DNA of 26,591 bases. It comes from a virus. Each line of letters opens with the position of its first letter. Position 1 is the first letter of the stretch. Below, piece after piece: positions 1-6,789 of the stretch. The translations under genes and the position numbers were made by a program. The stretch covers positions 1-26,591 of the IMG/VR virus record IMGVR_UViG_3300006919_000363; one strand, 5' to 3'. Under the pieces are notes generated by a model, which saw only the letters and a list, made by a program, of their open reading frames with translations, searched no databases and was not told the origin of the DNA.

Positions 1-1
1 A

Positions 2-1411
2 TTACGCCTGTATCAGGACACTTTCAATGCAGAGGGTATGACCGACGAGAACTCGTTGGCAAACGCTTTGTTGACTGAGCCTGATAAATTGTCTCCAGTA
101 TTGACTCACCTAGCGGGTCAGGAAGACAAGCGTTTCCCTTTATCTTTCTTAACTGAAGGATTGAACAATGTCAAGTACATTAACGACATTGAGTACGATT
201 ACCCAGTAATGGGTCGCTTGAACAAGAGCGTTATGGCAGTATCTCTAGATGCAGGTACTGGTGTTTCTCACTCTCGTTTCAAGGTAACTTTTGCAGAGCG
301 TTGGTTCGTTAAGCAGTACATCATTGAAAACCCAGCGGGTGTTCAAATGCGTGTAATGGAAGATCCAATCGAAACTGCAGGTGGATGGCAGTACACTTTA
401 CAATTGGTTACATCTGATTCTTCTGAAGCAGTTGCTGCAGGAGATGTTGCAGGTAAGCAATTCGTACAGTTGTTTGCACCTACTGCATTCTCTGGATCTC
501 GTGGTAACGAGAGCAACTGGGTAGCGCCTTCTAAAATGCGCAACCAGATCTCTTTAATTCGTAAGTCATACCGTTACGAAGGTAACATGCCTGACCGTGT
601 AGTTAACGTAGAGTTGACTGTAGGTGGTCGCACAACTAAGTTGTGGTACGATTTTGAAGAGTACCAGCACATGCTACGCTGGAAAGAAGAAGCTGAATAC
701 GCTCTTTGGTACTCTAAGTACAACCGCGACACTGATGGTGTTATTCACTTGAAAGATGACAACGGCAAACCAATTCCATTGGGTTCTGGTGTTATCGAGC
801 AGATTCCTAACGTAGATACTTACTCTGAGTTGACTGCTACTAAGTTAAAGAACGTTGTTCGTGACGCTCTCTACGGCGCTTCTGACGCTGCTCAAATGAA
901 CATCGTATTGTTCACTGGTTTGGGTGGTCTAGAAGAGTTTGACAAAGCTATGAAAGACGAAATTTCTAGTGGTTCTTACATCAAGAACACTGATCCTTCG
1001 AGCTTCATCACAGGCTCTGGTGCTAACTTGCAGTTAGGTGGATTCTTCACTAGCTACAAGCACATCGATGGTCACGTGATTACTGTACGTCACTTGCCTT
1101 TGTTTGACCACGGTGCTCGTGCGTTGAACTCTGACAAACACCCAGTAACAGGTCTTCCAATGGAATCATACCGTATGATCTTCTTGGATATGAGCTCTTA
1201 CGATGGTGAGCAAAACGTTGCTATGGTAACCCGTAAGGGACGTGAGCTTGTTCGTTGGGCTGTTGCAGGTGCTTCTGTGCCTCCAGGATTCCAAGGTAAC
1301 GCGCTTCGTGCGAATGACGTAGATGGTGCATCTGTACACTTCATGAAAGAGTCAGGTATCAGCATCCGTCGTGCTACGAACTGTTTACACTTAGAGTGTG
1401 TGCGTTCATAA
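2..1411 (+). CDS. Major capsid protein (5'-partial), crAss-like
   Basis: The reading frame is open from base 2 and runs without a stop into the ATG at 38, giving LRLYQDTFNAEG before that Met. The true start therefore lies upstream, and the ATG at 38, which has no spaced ribosome site, is internal. About 469 residues are visible, close to the roughly 490-505 aa I recall for crAss-like capsid proteins. Recognisable stretches are FPLSFLTEG and YPVMGRLNKS near the N-terminus. Near the C-terminus are GRELVRWAVAG, a VPPGF turn, DVDGASVHF and the ending RRATNCLHLECV. In this family the protein is expected to build the icosahedral shell with an HK97 fold. All its arginines that I checked use CGT or CGC and none AGA/AGG, unlike most neighbours, as expected of the most abundant virion protein. 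The identity is from family memory and gene position; the fold is inferred. Confidence 0.82.
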   Translation, partial: LRLYQDTFNAEGMTDENSLANALLTEPDKLSPVLTHLAGQEDKRFPLSFLTEGLNNVKYINDIEYDYPVMGRLNKSVMAVSLDAGTGVSHSRFKVTFAERWFVKQYIIENPAGVQMRVMEDPIETAGGWQYTLQLVTSDSSEAVAAGDVAGKQFVQLFAPTAFSGSRGNESNWVAPSKMRNQISLIRKSYRYEGNMPDRVVNVELTVGGRTTKLWYDFEEYQHMLRWKEEAEYALWYSKYNRDTDGVIHLKDDNGKPIPLGSGVIEQIPNVDTYSELTATKLKNVVRDALYGASDAAQMNIVLFTGLGGLEEFDKAMKDEISSGSYIKNTDPSSFITGSGANLQLGGFFTSYKHIDGHVITVRHLPLFDHGARALNSDKHPVTGLPMESYRMIFLDMSSYDGEQNVAMVTRKGRELVRWAVAGASVPPGFQGNALRANDVDGASVHFMKESGISIRRATNCLHLECVRS

Positions 1412-1414
1412 TAA

Positions 1415-1484
1415 TTAGGGGTTTGAGGGGGAGTTTGCTTAGGCGCTCCCCTGAAACTCCAATTTAATATAGTAAACCCCCAGA
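1415..1484 (+). promoter_or_regulatory. Nested or alternative RNA stem-loops after the MCP gene
   Basis: The leader between the MCP stop and the next ATG can fold two ways. In fold A an outer stem pairs GGGGTTT (1418-1424) with AAACCCC (1474-1480), and an inner stem pairs GGAGTTT (1430-1436) with AAACTCC (1454-1460). In fold B GGGGGAG (1427-1433) pairs with CTCCCC (1446-1451), which excludes the inner stem of fold A. No T-tract follows, so it is not a standard intrinsic terminator. It could stabilise or process the abundant capsid mRNA, or limit translation of the downstream gene, whose start lies 6 bases after the outer stem. The pairing is visible; the function is inferred. Confidence 0.45.
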
Positions 1485-1486
1485 AG

Positions 1487-2299
1487 ATGGCATCTAGAAT
1501 AATTACAATTAAGCGTAGAGAAAATACTACTAACCTTCCTGATCACGTATATGCAGAGAGTAAACGTCGCATAGGCAGCGTATTTACTAAGACTGGCGAT
1601 ATTTATACAGGTCTGACCTTCCCAGAGCAAAAAAAGTTTTTACCATACATTTTAGGTGTGGACCCAAATGACCCCGCATTTGGAAAAGAAGCTAAGCGTT
1701 ATTTTCGGAATATGACTATTGAGGTACCTCTCGAAGGCGTGCAGCTAGAAGCTGGCGCAGATGAGAGTGGTGAACCTCTAAACGTGATGGATTATGTTAA
1801 ATACAAGTTTGTAATCGGTCATCCTCATGTCGCAGGAGATGAAGGATCATTGAGCACAAACCGTAGCTTTAAGTACTATGTATACGATGAAGCTCTAGAA
1901 CTTGAAGAAGATTTCAATGAACTAGAGTACAGAAAGAAAGCATACAAAGAATTTATTAAGCTTACTGACAACGAGAAGAAGATGGATATGGTTATCCGTC
2001 TGCATTTAGAAAATCCAACTAAAATGGATGCTAAGACTAAAGAACTATTCTTGGAGCAAATGGTAGAAGAGAATCCTCTCAATTTCTACGAGATTGTTAC
2101 AAGCAAGAATCTTGAGTTGCAAGCGTTTATAGAAGAGTGTATTACTGCAGAAGTAATACGTAAAATAGGAAACTCTCTGTTGTTAGGTGATGAAAAGCTT
2201 GGTGATACTATGGAAGAAGCTATACTGTTCCTGAAGGATAAAAAGAATAGTTCGACTCTCACCACCCTAAAAGCTAGGGTACAACAATACGCTGAATAA
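1487..2299 (+). CDS. Conserved phage protein of unknown function in head-gene block (270 aa)
   Basis: I do not recognise a characterised domain. The N-terminal third is basic and mixed (IITIKRREN), followed by a TGLTFPEQKKFLPYILGVDP segment and a VMDYVKYKFVIGHPHVA segment. The C-terminal half, from about residue 125, is strongly charged and helical (LELEEDFNELEYRKK, KMDMVIRLHLENP). The segment TGLTFPEQKKFLP and its position directly behind the capsid gene resemble a conserved head-block protein seen in Bacteroidota phages, but I cannot name its role. A scaffold, internal head or connector-associated protein is possible. It starts at an ATG preceded by only a weak AGAAG. It ends in a TAATG overlap with the next gene, so the two are probably translationally coupled. 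Confidence 0.7.
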   Translation: MASRIITIKRRENTTNLPDHVYAESKRRIGSVFTKTGDIYTGLTFPEQKKFLPYILGVDPNDPAFGKEAKRYFRNMTIEVPLEGVQLEAGADESGEPLNVMDYVKYKFVIGHPHVAGDEGSLSTNRSFKYYVYDEALELEEDFNELEYRKKAYKEFIKLTDNEKKMDMVIRLHLENPTKMDAKTKELFLEQMVEENPLNFYEIVTSKNLELQAFIEECITAEVIRKIGNSLLLGDEKLGDTMEEAILFLKDKKNSSTLTTLKARVQQYAE

Positions 2300-2973
2300 T
2301 GACCGTACAAGAGATGCATTATGCTGTAGATCAAGGGCTCCAGAAAGTGGGGTCCTTTGTCTACGACACCTTTTTAGAAGAAGAACTAGATTTCTTCTTA
2401 AACAAGATGCAAGAGCGCTTTATAAAAGATAGAGTGTTTAAAACATCCGATCCTAAAAGGTTAGGCTTCTCTTTAAACCAAAAACGTCTCGATGATATTC
2501 GTAGTATTATTGAGATTGACTTTGTAGATACAAATGTTGGTAATGCTTCGGCAGAATATCAGCGCTATGATCTACCAATAGATTACCTCTACTTAGTCAA
2601 TTTACGCGCTAGATTAACTCCCTCTCATTGCGATAGTACGGTCCTTAAGAAGGTGCCCGCAAGAGTAGTGGAGCAAGATAAGTTATATGAAATGCTTCGC
2701 AATCCGTTTGCAAAGTCATTAGCTACTACACCTGTAGCGTCTCTTACACTAGAAGATATCACAGTGTTTCAGACAGAAAAGTTTATATTAAAAGGTGTAG
2801 AGCTTGACTACATTCGGAAGCCCGAAAATATTAGCTTATCTTTGAGTCAAGATTGCGAATTAGCAGAACATACCCACCATGAGATTGTGGATATGACAGT
2901 CAAGCACATTTTAGAAGTTATAGAATCACCACGTTACCAAGGTAACAGTATCGAAGAGTCGCAATCAGACTAA
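2299..2973 (+). CDS. Probable head-tail connector or ring virion protein (224 aa)
   Basis: The length, and a C-terminal helix reading EHTHHEIVDMTVKHILEVIE before the ending SPRYQ, resemble the small connector, or ring, proteins of crAss-like and other Bacteroidota podoviruses. These stack under the portal. The middle is beta-rich (YQRYDLPIDYLYLVNLRARL, FILKGVELDYIRKPE). The N-terminus is helical (VQEMHYAVDQGLQKVGSFVY), typical of adaptor proteins that pack helices against the portal. Its start ATG overlaps the previous stop as TAATG. A second protein of similar size and build appears at 25520, consistent with a stack of different rings. Function is by analogy. A different minor head protein is the main alternative. 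Confidence 0.6.
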   Translation: MTVQEMHYAVDQGLQKVGSFVYDTFLEEELDFFLNKMQERFIKDRVFKTSDPKRLGFSLNQKRLDDIRSIIEIDFVDTNVGNASAEYQRYDLPIDYLYLVNLRARLTPSHCDSTVLKKVPARVVEQDKLYEMLRNPFAKSLATTPVASLTLEDITVFQTEKFILKGVELDYIRKPENISLSLSQDCELAEHTHHEIVDMTVKHILEVIESPRYQGNSIEESQSD

Positions 2974-3007
2974 TTAGATTTTACTAATTCTATAAATATT
3001 TTTTAAA

Positions 3008-3793
3008 ATGGCAACACAAGTTTTTGTTATTAATGCTGCTGCTGACCTAAAGGTTGGTATCGCAGGTGCTGCAGATGCAGCTTACACTGGCATTACTGCT
3101 GGTGATAAAGAAGTAAACTTCATCGCAAACGGTAAGCGTTCTGTAGATCTAGACGCAGCTGAAGTGGTTCGTGTTACTTCTTACGACTACAATGCAGGTA
3201 CTGCACAAGTATCTACTATTGATTTATCAGGTGTAGCTTCTGGTGTTACAGAGTACGTTAAAATCATTAACACTACTCTAGGTACTATGAACCTTCCTAT
3301 TAAGAACTTCGAAGGCGCAAATGCTGCTGCAATCGTTGCTCTTATGACTGCTGAGTTTGCAAAAGCTTCTAGCGAATTTGCTGGATTTTCTGCTTCTGCT
3401 TCTGGCGAAGTAATTACTGTTACTGCTCCTATTAACGGTTCTTTCCGTTTGGCAGGTGCTGCAGGTTCTGTAATTGCTTACACTACTGCAATGGTTCCTT
3501 CTACAGGTGAAGCTACTGACGTAACTAGATTGTACGATCTATACGCTGGATACGATGGTATCACTAACCGCGTAGGTTTCCCAGTTAAGCGTCCAACTTC
3601 TCCAGTTGCATCTGCTACAAACTACGATCTTGTAATTGTAGAAGCAGTTGCTAAAGCGGGATCTAAAGACGGTATGTCTGCACAAAAAGGTGAATTAATT
3701 AAATTGATCTTTGCTGTAGATAGCAATGATGCTGCTATCTCTAATGGTGGTAGTGCTCCGTTGGCTACAGAACTATCTACTTGGAAAGGATAA
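3008..3793 (+). CDS. Probable abundant virion protein, capsid decoration candidate (261 aa)
   Basis: The sequence is alanine-, glycine- and serine-rich and alternates short beta strands (VSTIDLSGV, EVITVTAPINGSFRLAGAAG) with one helical stretch (ANAAAIVALMTAEFAKASSE). There is no signal peptide, membrane segment or catalytic motif. Codon choice is unusually even and GC-richer than that of the flanking 224-aa and 188-aa genes, with arginine almost always CGT or CGC. The MCP shows the same pattern. I take this as a sign of very high expression. A head decoration or auxiliary capsid protein, or a major tail component, fits best, but nothing in the sequence separates these. The ATG follows an A/T-rich leader (ATTTTTTAAAATGG) with no Shine-Dalgarno box. 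A G-rich stem-loop follows the stop. Confidence 0.6.
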   Translation: MATQVFVINAAADLKVGIAGAADAAYTGITAGDKEVNFIANGKRSVDLDAAEVVRVTSYDYNAGTAQVSTIDLSGVASGVTEYVKIINTTLGTMNLPIKNFEGANAAAIVALMTAEFAKASSEFAGFSASASGEVITVTAPINGSFRLAGAAGSVIAYTTAMVPSTGEATDVTRLYDLYAGYDGITNRVGFPVKRPTSPVASATNYDLVIVEAVAKAGSKDGMSAQKGELIKLIFAVDSNDAAISNGGSAPLATELSTWKG

Positions 3794-3799
3794 AAATTT

Positions 3800-3837
3800 A
3801 GAATATAAGGGGGGGGCATTTAGCCCCTCCTAATTCT
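3800..3837 (+). promoter_or_regulatory. G8-tract stem-loop behind the 261-aa gene
   Basis: A run of eight G (3809-3816) plus C3817 pairs with GCCCCTCC (3823-3830) around an ATTTA loop, with one G-T wobble. Flanking AGAAT (3800-3804) and ATTCT (3833-3837) can extend the stem beyond a small bulge. No T-tract follows, and the next ATG is at 3855. It may act as a 3' mRNA stabiliser, a partial terminator or an attenuator that lowers expression of the genes behind the abundant 261-aa protein. Only the fold is visible. Confidence 0.5.
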
Positions 3838-3854
3838 TCATCTAAAATCTAATC

Positions 3855-4421
3855 ATGGCTGCATTCTTTACTTTCGACATTAATCCTTCTACTACTGTAA
3901 AATTTACAGCACCTTATCCTGACCCTGCTTCAGGTGCATCACTAGTTATTACAACTCCTGATAGCGTAGTTATTACGATTAATGATCTTGCAGCTTTATC
4001 TGGATTTAATGAGTCTGATCCAGGCGCAGAAGTTGATTTTACAATTACTGAGCTTAATGCTTCAGCCGCAACCTTTGCTAAAGGTTCTGACACTCTAAAT
4101 ACTTTACCGTGGACTAAGTTTCCTCCAGGAAGTTATAAGGTTGGGTATACAACTGACACAGAATATTTAAATAAGAACTTTTTACTCTTTACTACAATCG
4201 ATGACTGTTTATATACCAAGATTGACGGCTATATGTTTAAAACCTGCTGTGATTCTTGCAGCGGTACAGAAACAAAAAGACTTGTCGAAAAACTACTTGC
4301 AGTCAAAGAAGGTGCAAAGCTAGATTTTAAATATGCTGCTTCGGCAGATTTAACTAATAAGCTTACAGCCCTAGAGCATTTATGTGAAGGAAATTTTTGT
4401 AATTGTGATTGTGGTTGTTAA
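3855..4421 (+). CDS. Phage protein with cysteine-rich C-terminus (188 aa)
   Basis: The first 115 residues are beta-rich and look like a structural domain (TVKFTAPYPD, LVITTPDSVVITINDLAAL, PGSYKVGYTTD). The rest carries nine cysteines at 118, 131, 132, 135, 177, 182, 184, 186 and 188, arranged as CCDSC and a terminal CEGNFCNCDCGC. The latter is the final residue stretch. Between them is an amphipathic helix (KRLVEKLLAVKEGAK). Such spacing suggests metal binding or disulphide or thiol chemistry, but it matches no named zinc finger that I know. Position among virion genes suggests a head or tail accessory protein. It ends in a TAATG overlap with the 62-aa gene, a likely partner. Function unknown. 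Confidence 0.65.
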   Translation: MAAFFTFDINPSTTVKFTAPYPDPASGASLVITTPDSVVITINDLAALSGFNESDPGAEVDFTITELNASAATFAKGSDTLNTLPWTKFPPGSYKVGYTTDTEYLNKNFLLFTTIDDCLYTKIDGYMFKTCCDSCSGTETKRLVEKLLAVKEGAKLDFKYAASADLTNKLTALEHLCEGNFCNCDCGC

Positions 4422-4609
4422 TGGCTAAGGTATATAAAAAATTAAATTATTTAACTCCTGCAGCTGAACAAGCAGATGTAGAGTCTACAATTAGAACGCT
4501 TAGTACAACACTTACTACGCGTTTAAATTATGACCTATGCACGCAAGAATTAGAAAATAAGCTAATGTACTTAAGAGCTCGATTAGAGTACCTTGAGCGT
4601 AACTCATAG
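4421..4609 (+). CDS. Small phage protein, coupled to the cysteine-rich protein (62 aa)
   Basis: I chose the ATG at 4421, which overlaps the previous stop as TAATG. A possible upstream TTG at 4409 would add only four residues inside the preceding gene. The protein is largely helical, with a predicted amphipathic run from about residue 15 (EQADVESTIRTLSTTLTTRL) and a second one ending YLRARLEYLERNS. It could form a short coiled coil. One cysteine (DLCTQ) is present. No family recognised. Tight coupling to the cysteine-rich gene suggests a shared complex; this is inference. Confidence 0.55.
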   Translation: MAKVYKKLNYLTPAAEQADVESTIRTLSTTLTTRLNYDLCTQELENKLMYLRARLEYLERNS

Positions 4610-4665
4610 ATAATTAATAAGTTACAAAAATTAGTTATATTGTAGGGGTAATTAAATACCTAAGC

Positions 4666-6090
4666 ATGGACATAAAAAAAGTAATTCAAAAGTATTGTAG
4701 AGACAATCAGACAATATCAGTAAGAAAATTAGCGGCAAAGATTTTAGAAGAGACGGATATTGCCGTCTCGTTTAATACAGTACGTAGACATATTAATAAA
4801 TGCAGAGCACAGGAGGATGTTGAAGAGACTCCAGAACCTGTTGTAAGAGATTTAGAATACGATAAAAGTTATGTGTACCAAGCGGATAAAGATTTGTACA
4901 TCTTCTTTATACCTGGATATAACAAGCCTTTATCTTTTGGGGGAGACAAAGTAAGAGAGTTAAAAAGAAGGTATAGTAATTGGGATGGTAGCCCTAATTC
5001 TATTAACCAAATATGTAGAGCCTTTAAGCTATCGCGTTCTTTATTTGATAAAATACGTCGCATCCTATCTTGGACTCATGACAGTGAACCATTTACCGAT
5101 GAGGAAATGGTTACTCGCAATGAAGAAGATTTGATGACCGAACTTGTACAAGGCAAAAAGTTTGCTTTAGAACAGAAGTTTGAAAAACAAAAACTTCAGC
5201 AGTTAGAGAAAGATGCACGTAAATGGCAAGAACTTAAACTAGGGGTACTTAATCCTTTTACAGATCATTTCGAGAGACACAAAGAAGCGCTAAAAGCTAC
5301 TCCTCAAATTAACTTTGAGAACAAAGAAGGTGAATACGCTTGTGTAATATCTCCATTTGATTTGCATTTTGGTAAGTATGGATGGGATAAAGAAGTAGGA
5401 GACACCTACAACAGACAAATCGCTGAAGAGCTTTTACTTAAGCACACAGAGGATTTGTTAGCAGAGATTAACCATTACCCTATTGAGAAATTTATCGTGC
5501 CTATAGGCAGCGATTATTTTCATTTTGACACAGTCCGAGGAACCACTACTAATGGAACCCCGCAAGATTGTGACGGTACGCTCGTTCAAATTATGTTTGA
5601 AGGCAGCTACCTAATGATTAAGTTCATTGACATGTTAAGACAGATTGCTGCAGTAGAAGTTCCTATGGCAGCAGGTAACCATGATAGAGTTCTTAGTAAC
5701 TCGTTATTACTCTTTTTGCAAGGGTACTACAGAGAAGCTAATGATGTTGAAGTTACGTCTAATTTAAAAATGCGTCAGTATGTTCAATACGGTAACACTG
5801 TAATGGGCTTTACGCATGGAGACGGACCTAAGATGAGTAACCTACCAGGTCTTATGGTAAACGAGTCAGGATTAACGTTCGGACCCGATACACATAAAGT
5901 TTGGTTTACAGGTCACTTGCATTTTGAAAAGGTTGTAGAACTTCAAAAAACAAAAGTCTATCAAATGCCCTCTTTGAGCGGTACAGATAGATGGCACCAT
6001 CATAATGGTTATAAATCTGTGCGAGGCATGTGTGCGTACTTAGTTACAAAAGATAAAGGTGTAAGACATAATATATTCTCTAATATATGA
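4666..6090 (+). CDS. Calcineurin-like metallophosphoesterase with N-terminal helix-turn-helix segments (474 aa)
   Basis: All the signature blocks of a two-metal phosphoesterase are present in order: D232-x-H234 (FDLHFGK), G-S-D283 (GSDYFHFD, with a Ser inserted where GD is usual), GNHD at 337-340, HGD at 384-386, and GHLH at 416-419. The enzyme should hydrolyse phosphodiester or phosphomonoester bonds using Mn or Fe. The N-terminal part carries two helix-turn-helix-like segments, residues about 1-46 (ISVRKLAAKIL, SFNTVRRHI) and 112-134 (SINQICRAFKLSRSLFDKI). A charged helical linker of about 60 residues follows. The combination suggests a DNA-directed phosphoesterase or nuclease, but the substrate is not readable. 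It sits between head and fibre genes. Its stop overlaps the next start as ATGA. Confidence 0.85.
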   Translation: MDIKKVIQKYCRDNQTISVRKLAAKILEETDIAVSFNTVRRHINKCRAQEDVEETPEPVVRDLEYDKSYVYQADKDLYIFFIPGYNKPLSFGGDKVRELKRRYSNWDGSPNSINQICRAFKLSRSLFDKIRRILSWTHDSEPFTDEEMVTRNEEDLMTELVQGKKFALEQKFEKQKLQQLEKDARKWQELKLGVLNPFTDHFERHKEALKATPQINFENKEGEYACVISPFDLHFGKYGWDKEVGDTYNRQIAEELLLKHTEDLLAEINHYPIEKFIVPIGSDYFHFDTVRGTTTNGTPQDCDGTLVQIMFEGSYLMIKFIDMLRQIAAVEVPMAAGNHDRVLSNSLLLFLQGYYREANDVEVTSNLKMRQYVQYGNTVMGFTHGDGPKMSNLPGLMVNESGLTFGPDTHKVWFTGHLHFEKVVELQKTKVYQMPSLSGTDRWHHHNGYKSVRGMCAYLVTKDKGVRHNIFSNI

Positions 6091-6437
6091 GTGCTGGTAA
6101 ATACAATATGGAAATAGAAGCAGGTGCTACTTTTACACGTACTATTACGTATAAAGATAGCACTGATACTCCTATAGATTTAAGTGGTTCTTCTGTTAGA
6201 ATGCAGATAAGAGACAACTATTCTTCTGCCGAAGCTGCTGTTTCTCTAAGCACTCCTAGTAGTGGAATAGTATTTACAGGAAACACTGGAGAATTTACTA
6301 TAACAATAACAGCTACTCAAACAGAATCTATAGATTTTAGACAAGGCGTCTATGACATTGAGATAGAGTATCAAAATAGCTATGTAGAAAGAATTTTAGA
6401 GGGACGTGTAAAAATTTCTAGCCAAGTAACACAATGA
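6087..6437 (+). CDS. BppU-like baseplate or fibre attachment protein (116 aa)
   Basis: This short all-beta protein opens with MEIEAGATFTRTITYKDSTD, then PIDLSGSSVRMQIRD, a GIVFTGNTGEFTITITATQT segment and a GVYDIEIEY strand before an ILEGRVKI ending. This is the pattern I know from the N-terminal domain of phage upper-baseplate proteins of the BppU type. Those link receptor-binding proteins to the tail. The family domain is about 110-140 aa, so this gene is just that domain, with the fibre supplied by later genes. It starts in an ATGA overlap with the phosphoesterase gene and ends in an ATGA overlap with the next. It probably acts at the tail-fibre junction; that role is inferred. Confidence 0.65.
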   Translation: MSAGKYNMEIEAGATFTRTITYKDSTDTPIDLSGSSVRMQIRDNYSSAEAAVSLSTPSSGIVFTGNTGEFTITITATQTESIDFRQGVYDIEIEYQNSYVERILEGRVKISSQVTQ

Positions 6438-6763
6438 GCAACAATATTGTAAAAGTTACTCAGGCTTCTGGGAATAAAGTTTCTGTACAAGAAACAAACT
6501 TTACCGTTTCTCTAACAGAAGAGACTGTAAAAGTTGTTAATGTAGGAACTGTTATTAGTACAGGTTTTGATAAAAATTATGTGCATGACCAAAATAGTCC
6601 TAGCAATAGTTGGATTATAACACACAATTTAAATAAAAATCCTGCAGTCTCTGTAGTAGATTCTGCGGGAACTTTAATTATATGCGATGTTCAATATGAT
6701 TCGAATAATCAAGTTACGTTAACTTTTGATTCTTCAACTTCAGGCAAAGCATACTTTAATTGA
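6434..6763 (+). CDS. Small fibre-tip-like protein (109 aa)
   Basis: The first 50 residues are a short beta segment (NKVSVQETNFTVSLTEETVK). The second half carries the motif YVHDQNSPSNSWIITHNLNK, followed by NPAVSVVDSAGT and a QVTLTFDSSTSGKAYFN ending. I recognise this as a module found at the ends of many phage tail fibres and as a stand-alone small protein next to fibre genes. It is thought to be a beta-structured trimer cap or fibre component. It is coupled to the BppU-like gene by ATGA overlap, so the two probably assemble together. The exact role is not known. Confidence 0.6.
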   Translation: MSNNIVKVTQASGNKVSVQETNFTVSLTEETVKVVNVGTVISTGFDKNYVHDQNSPSNSWIITHNLNKNPAVSVVDSAGTLIICDVQYDSNNQVTLTFDSSTSGKAYFN

Positions 6764-6789
6764 TTTAACTTTTAAAAAATAAATATATC

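Noticed and set aside
38-40. ATG at 38 as the true start of the capsid gene
   Set aside because: The frame stays open to the window edge with coding-like residues before it, and no start context is visible.
4610-4665. Promoter in the gap before the phosphoesterase gene (TATATTG at 4636)
   Set aside because: It lacks one T of the TAnnTTTG consensus and has no -33 element; an A/T-rich gap is expected to contain such near-matches.
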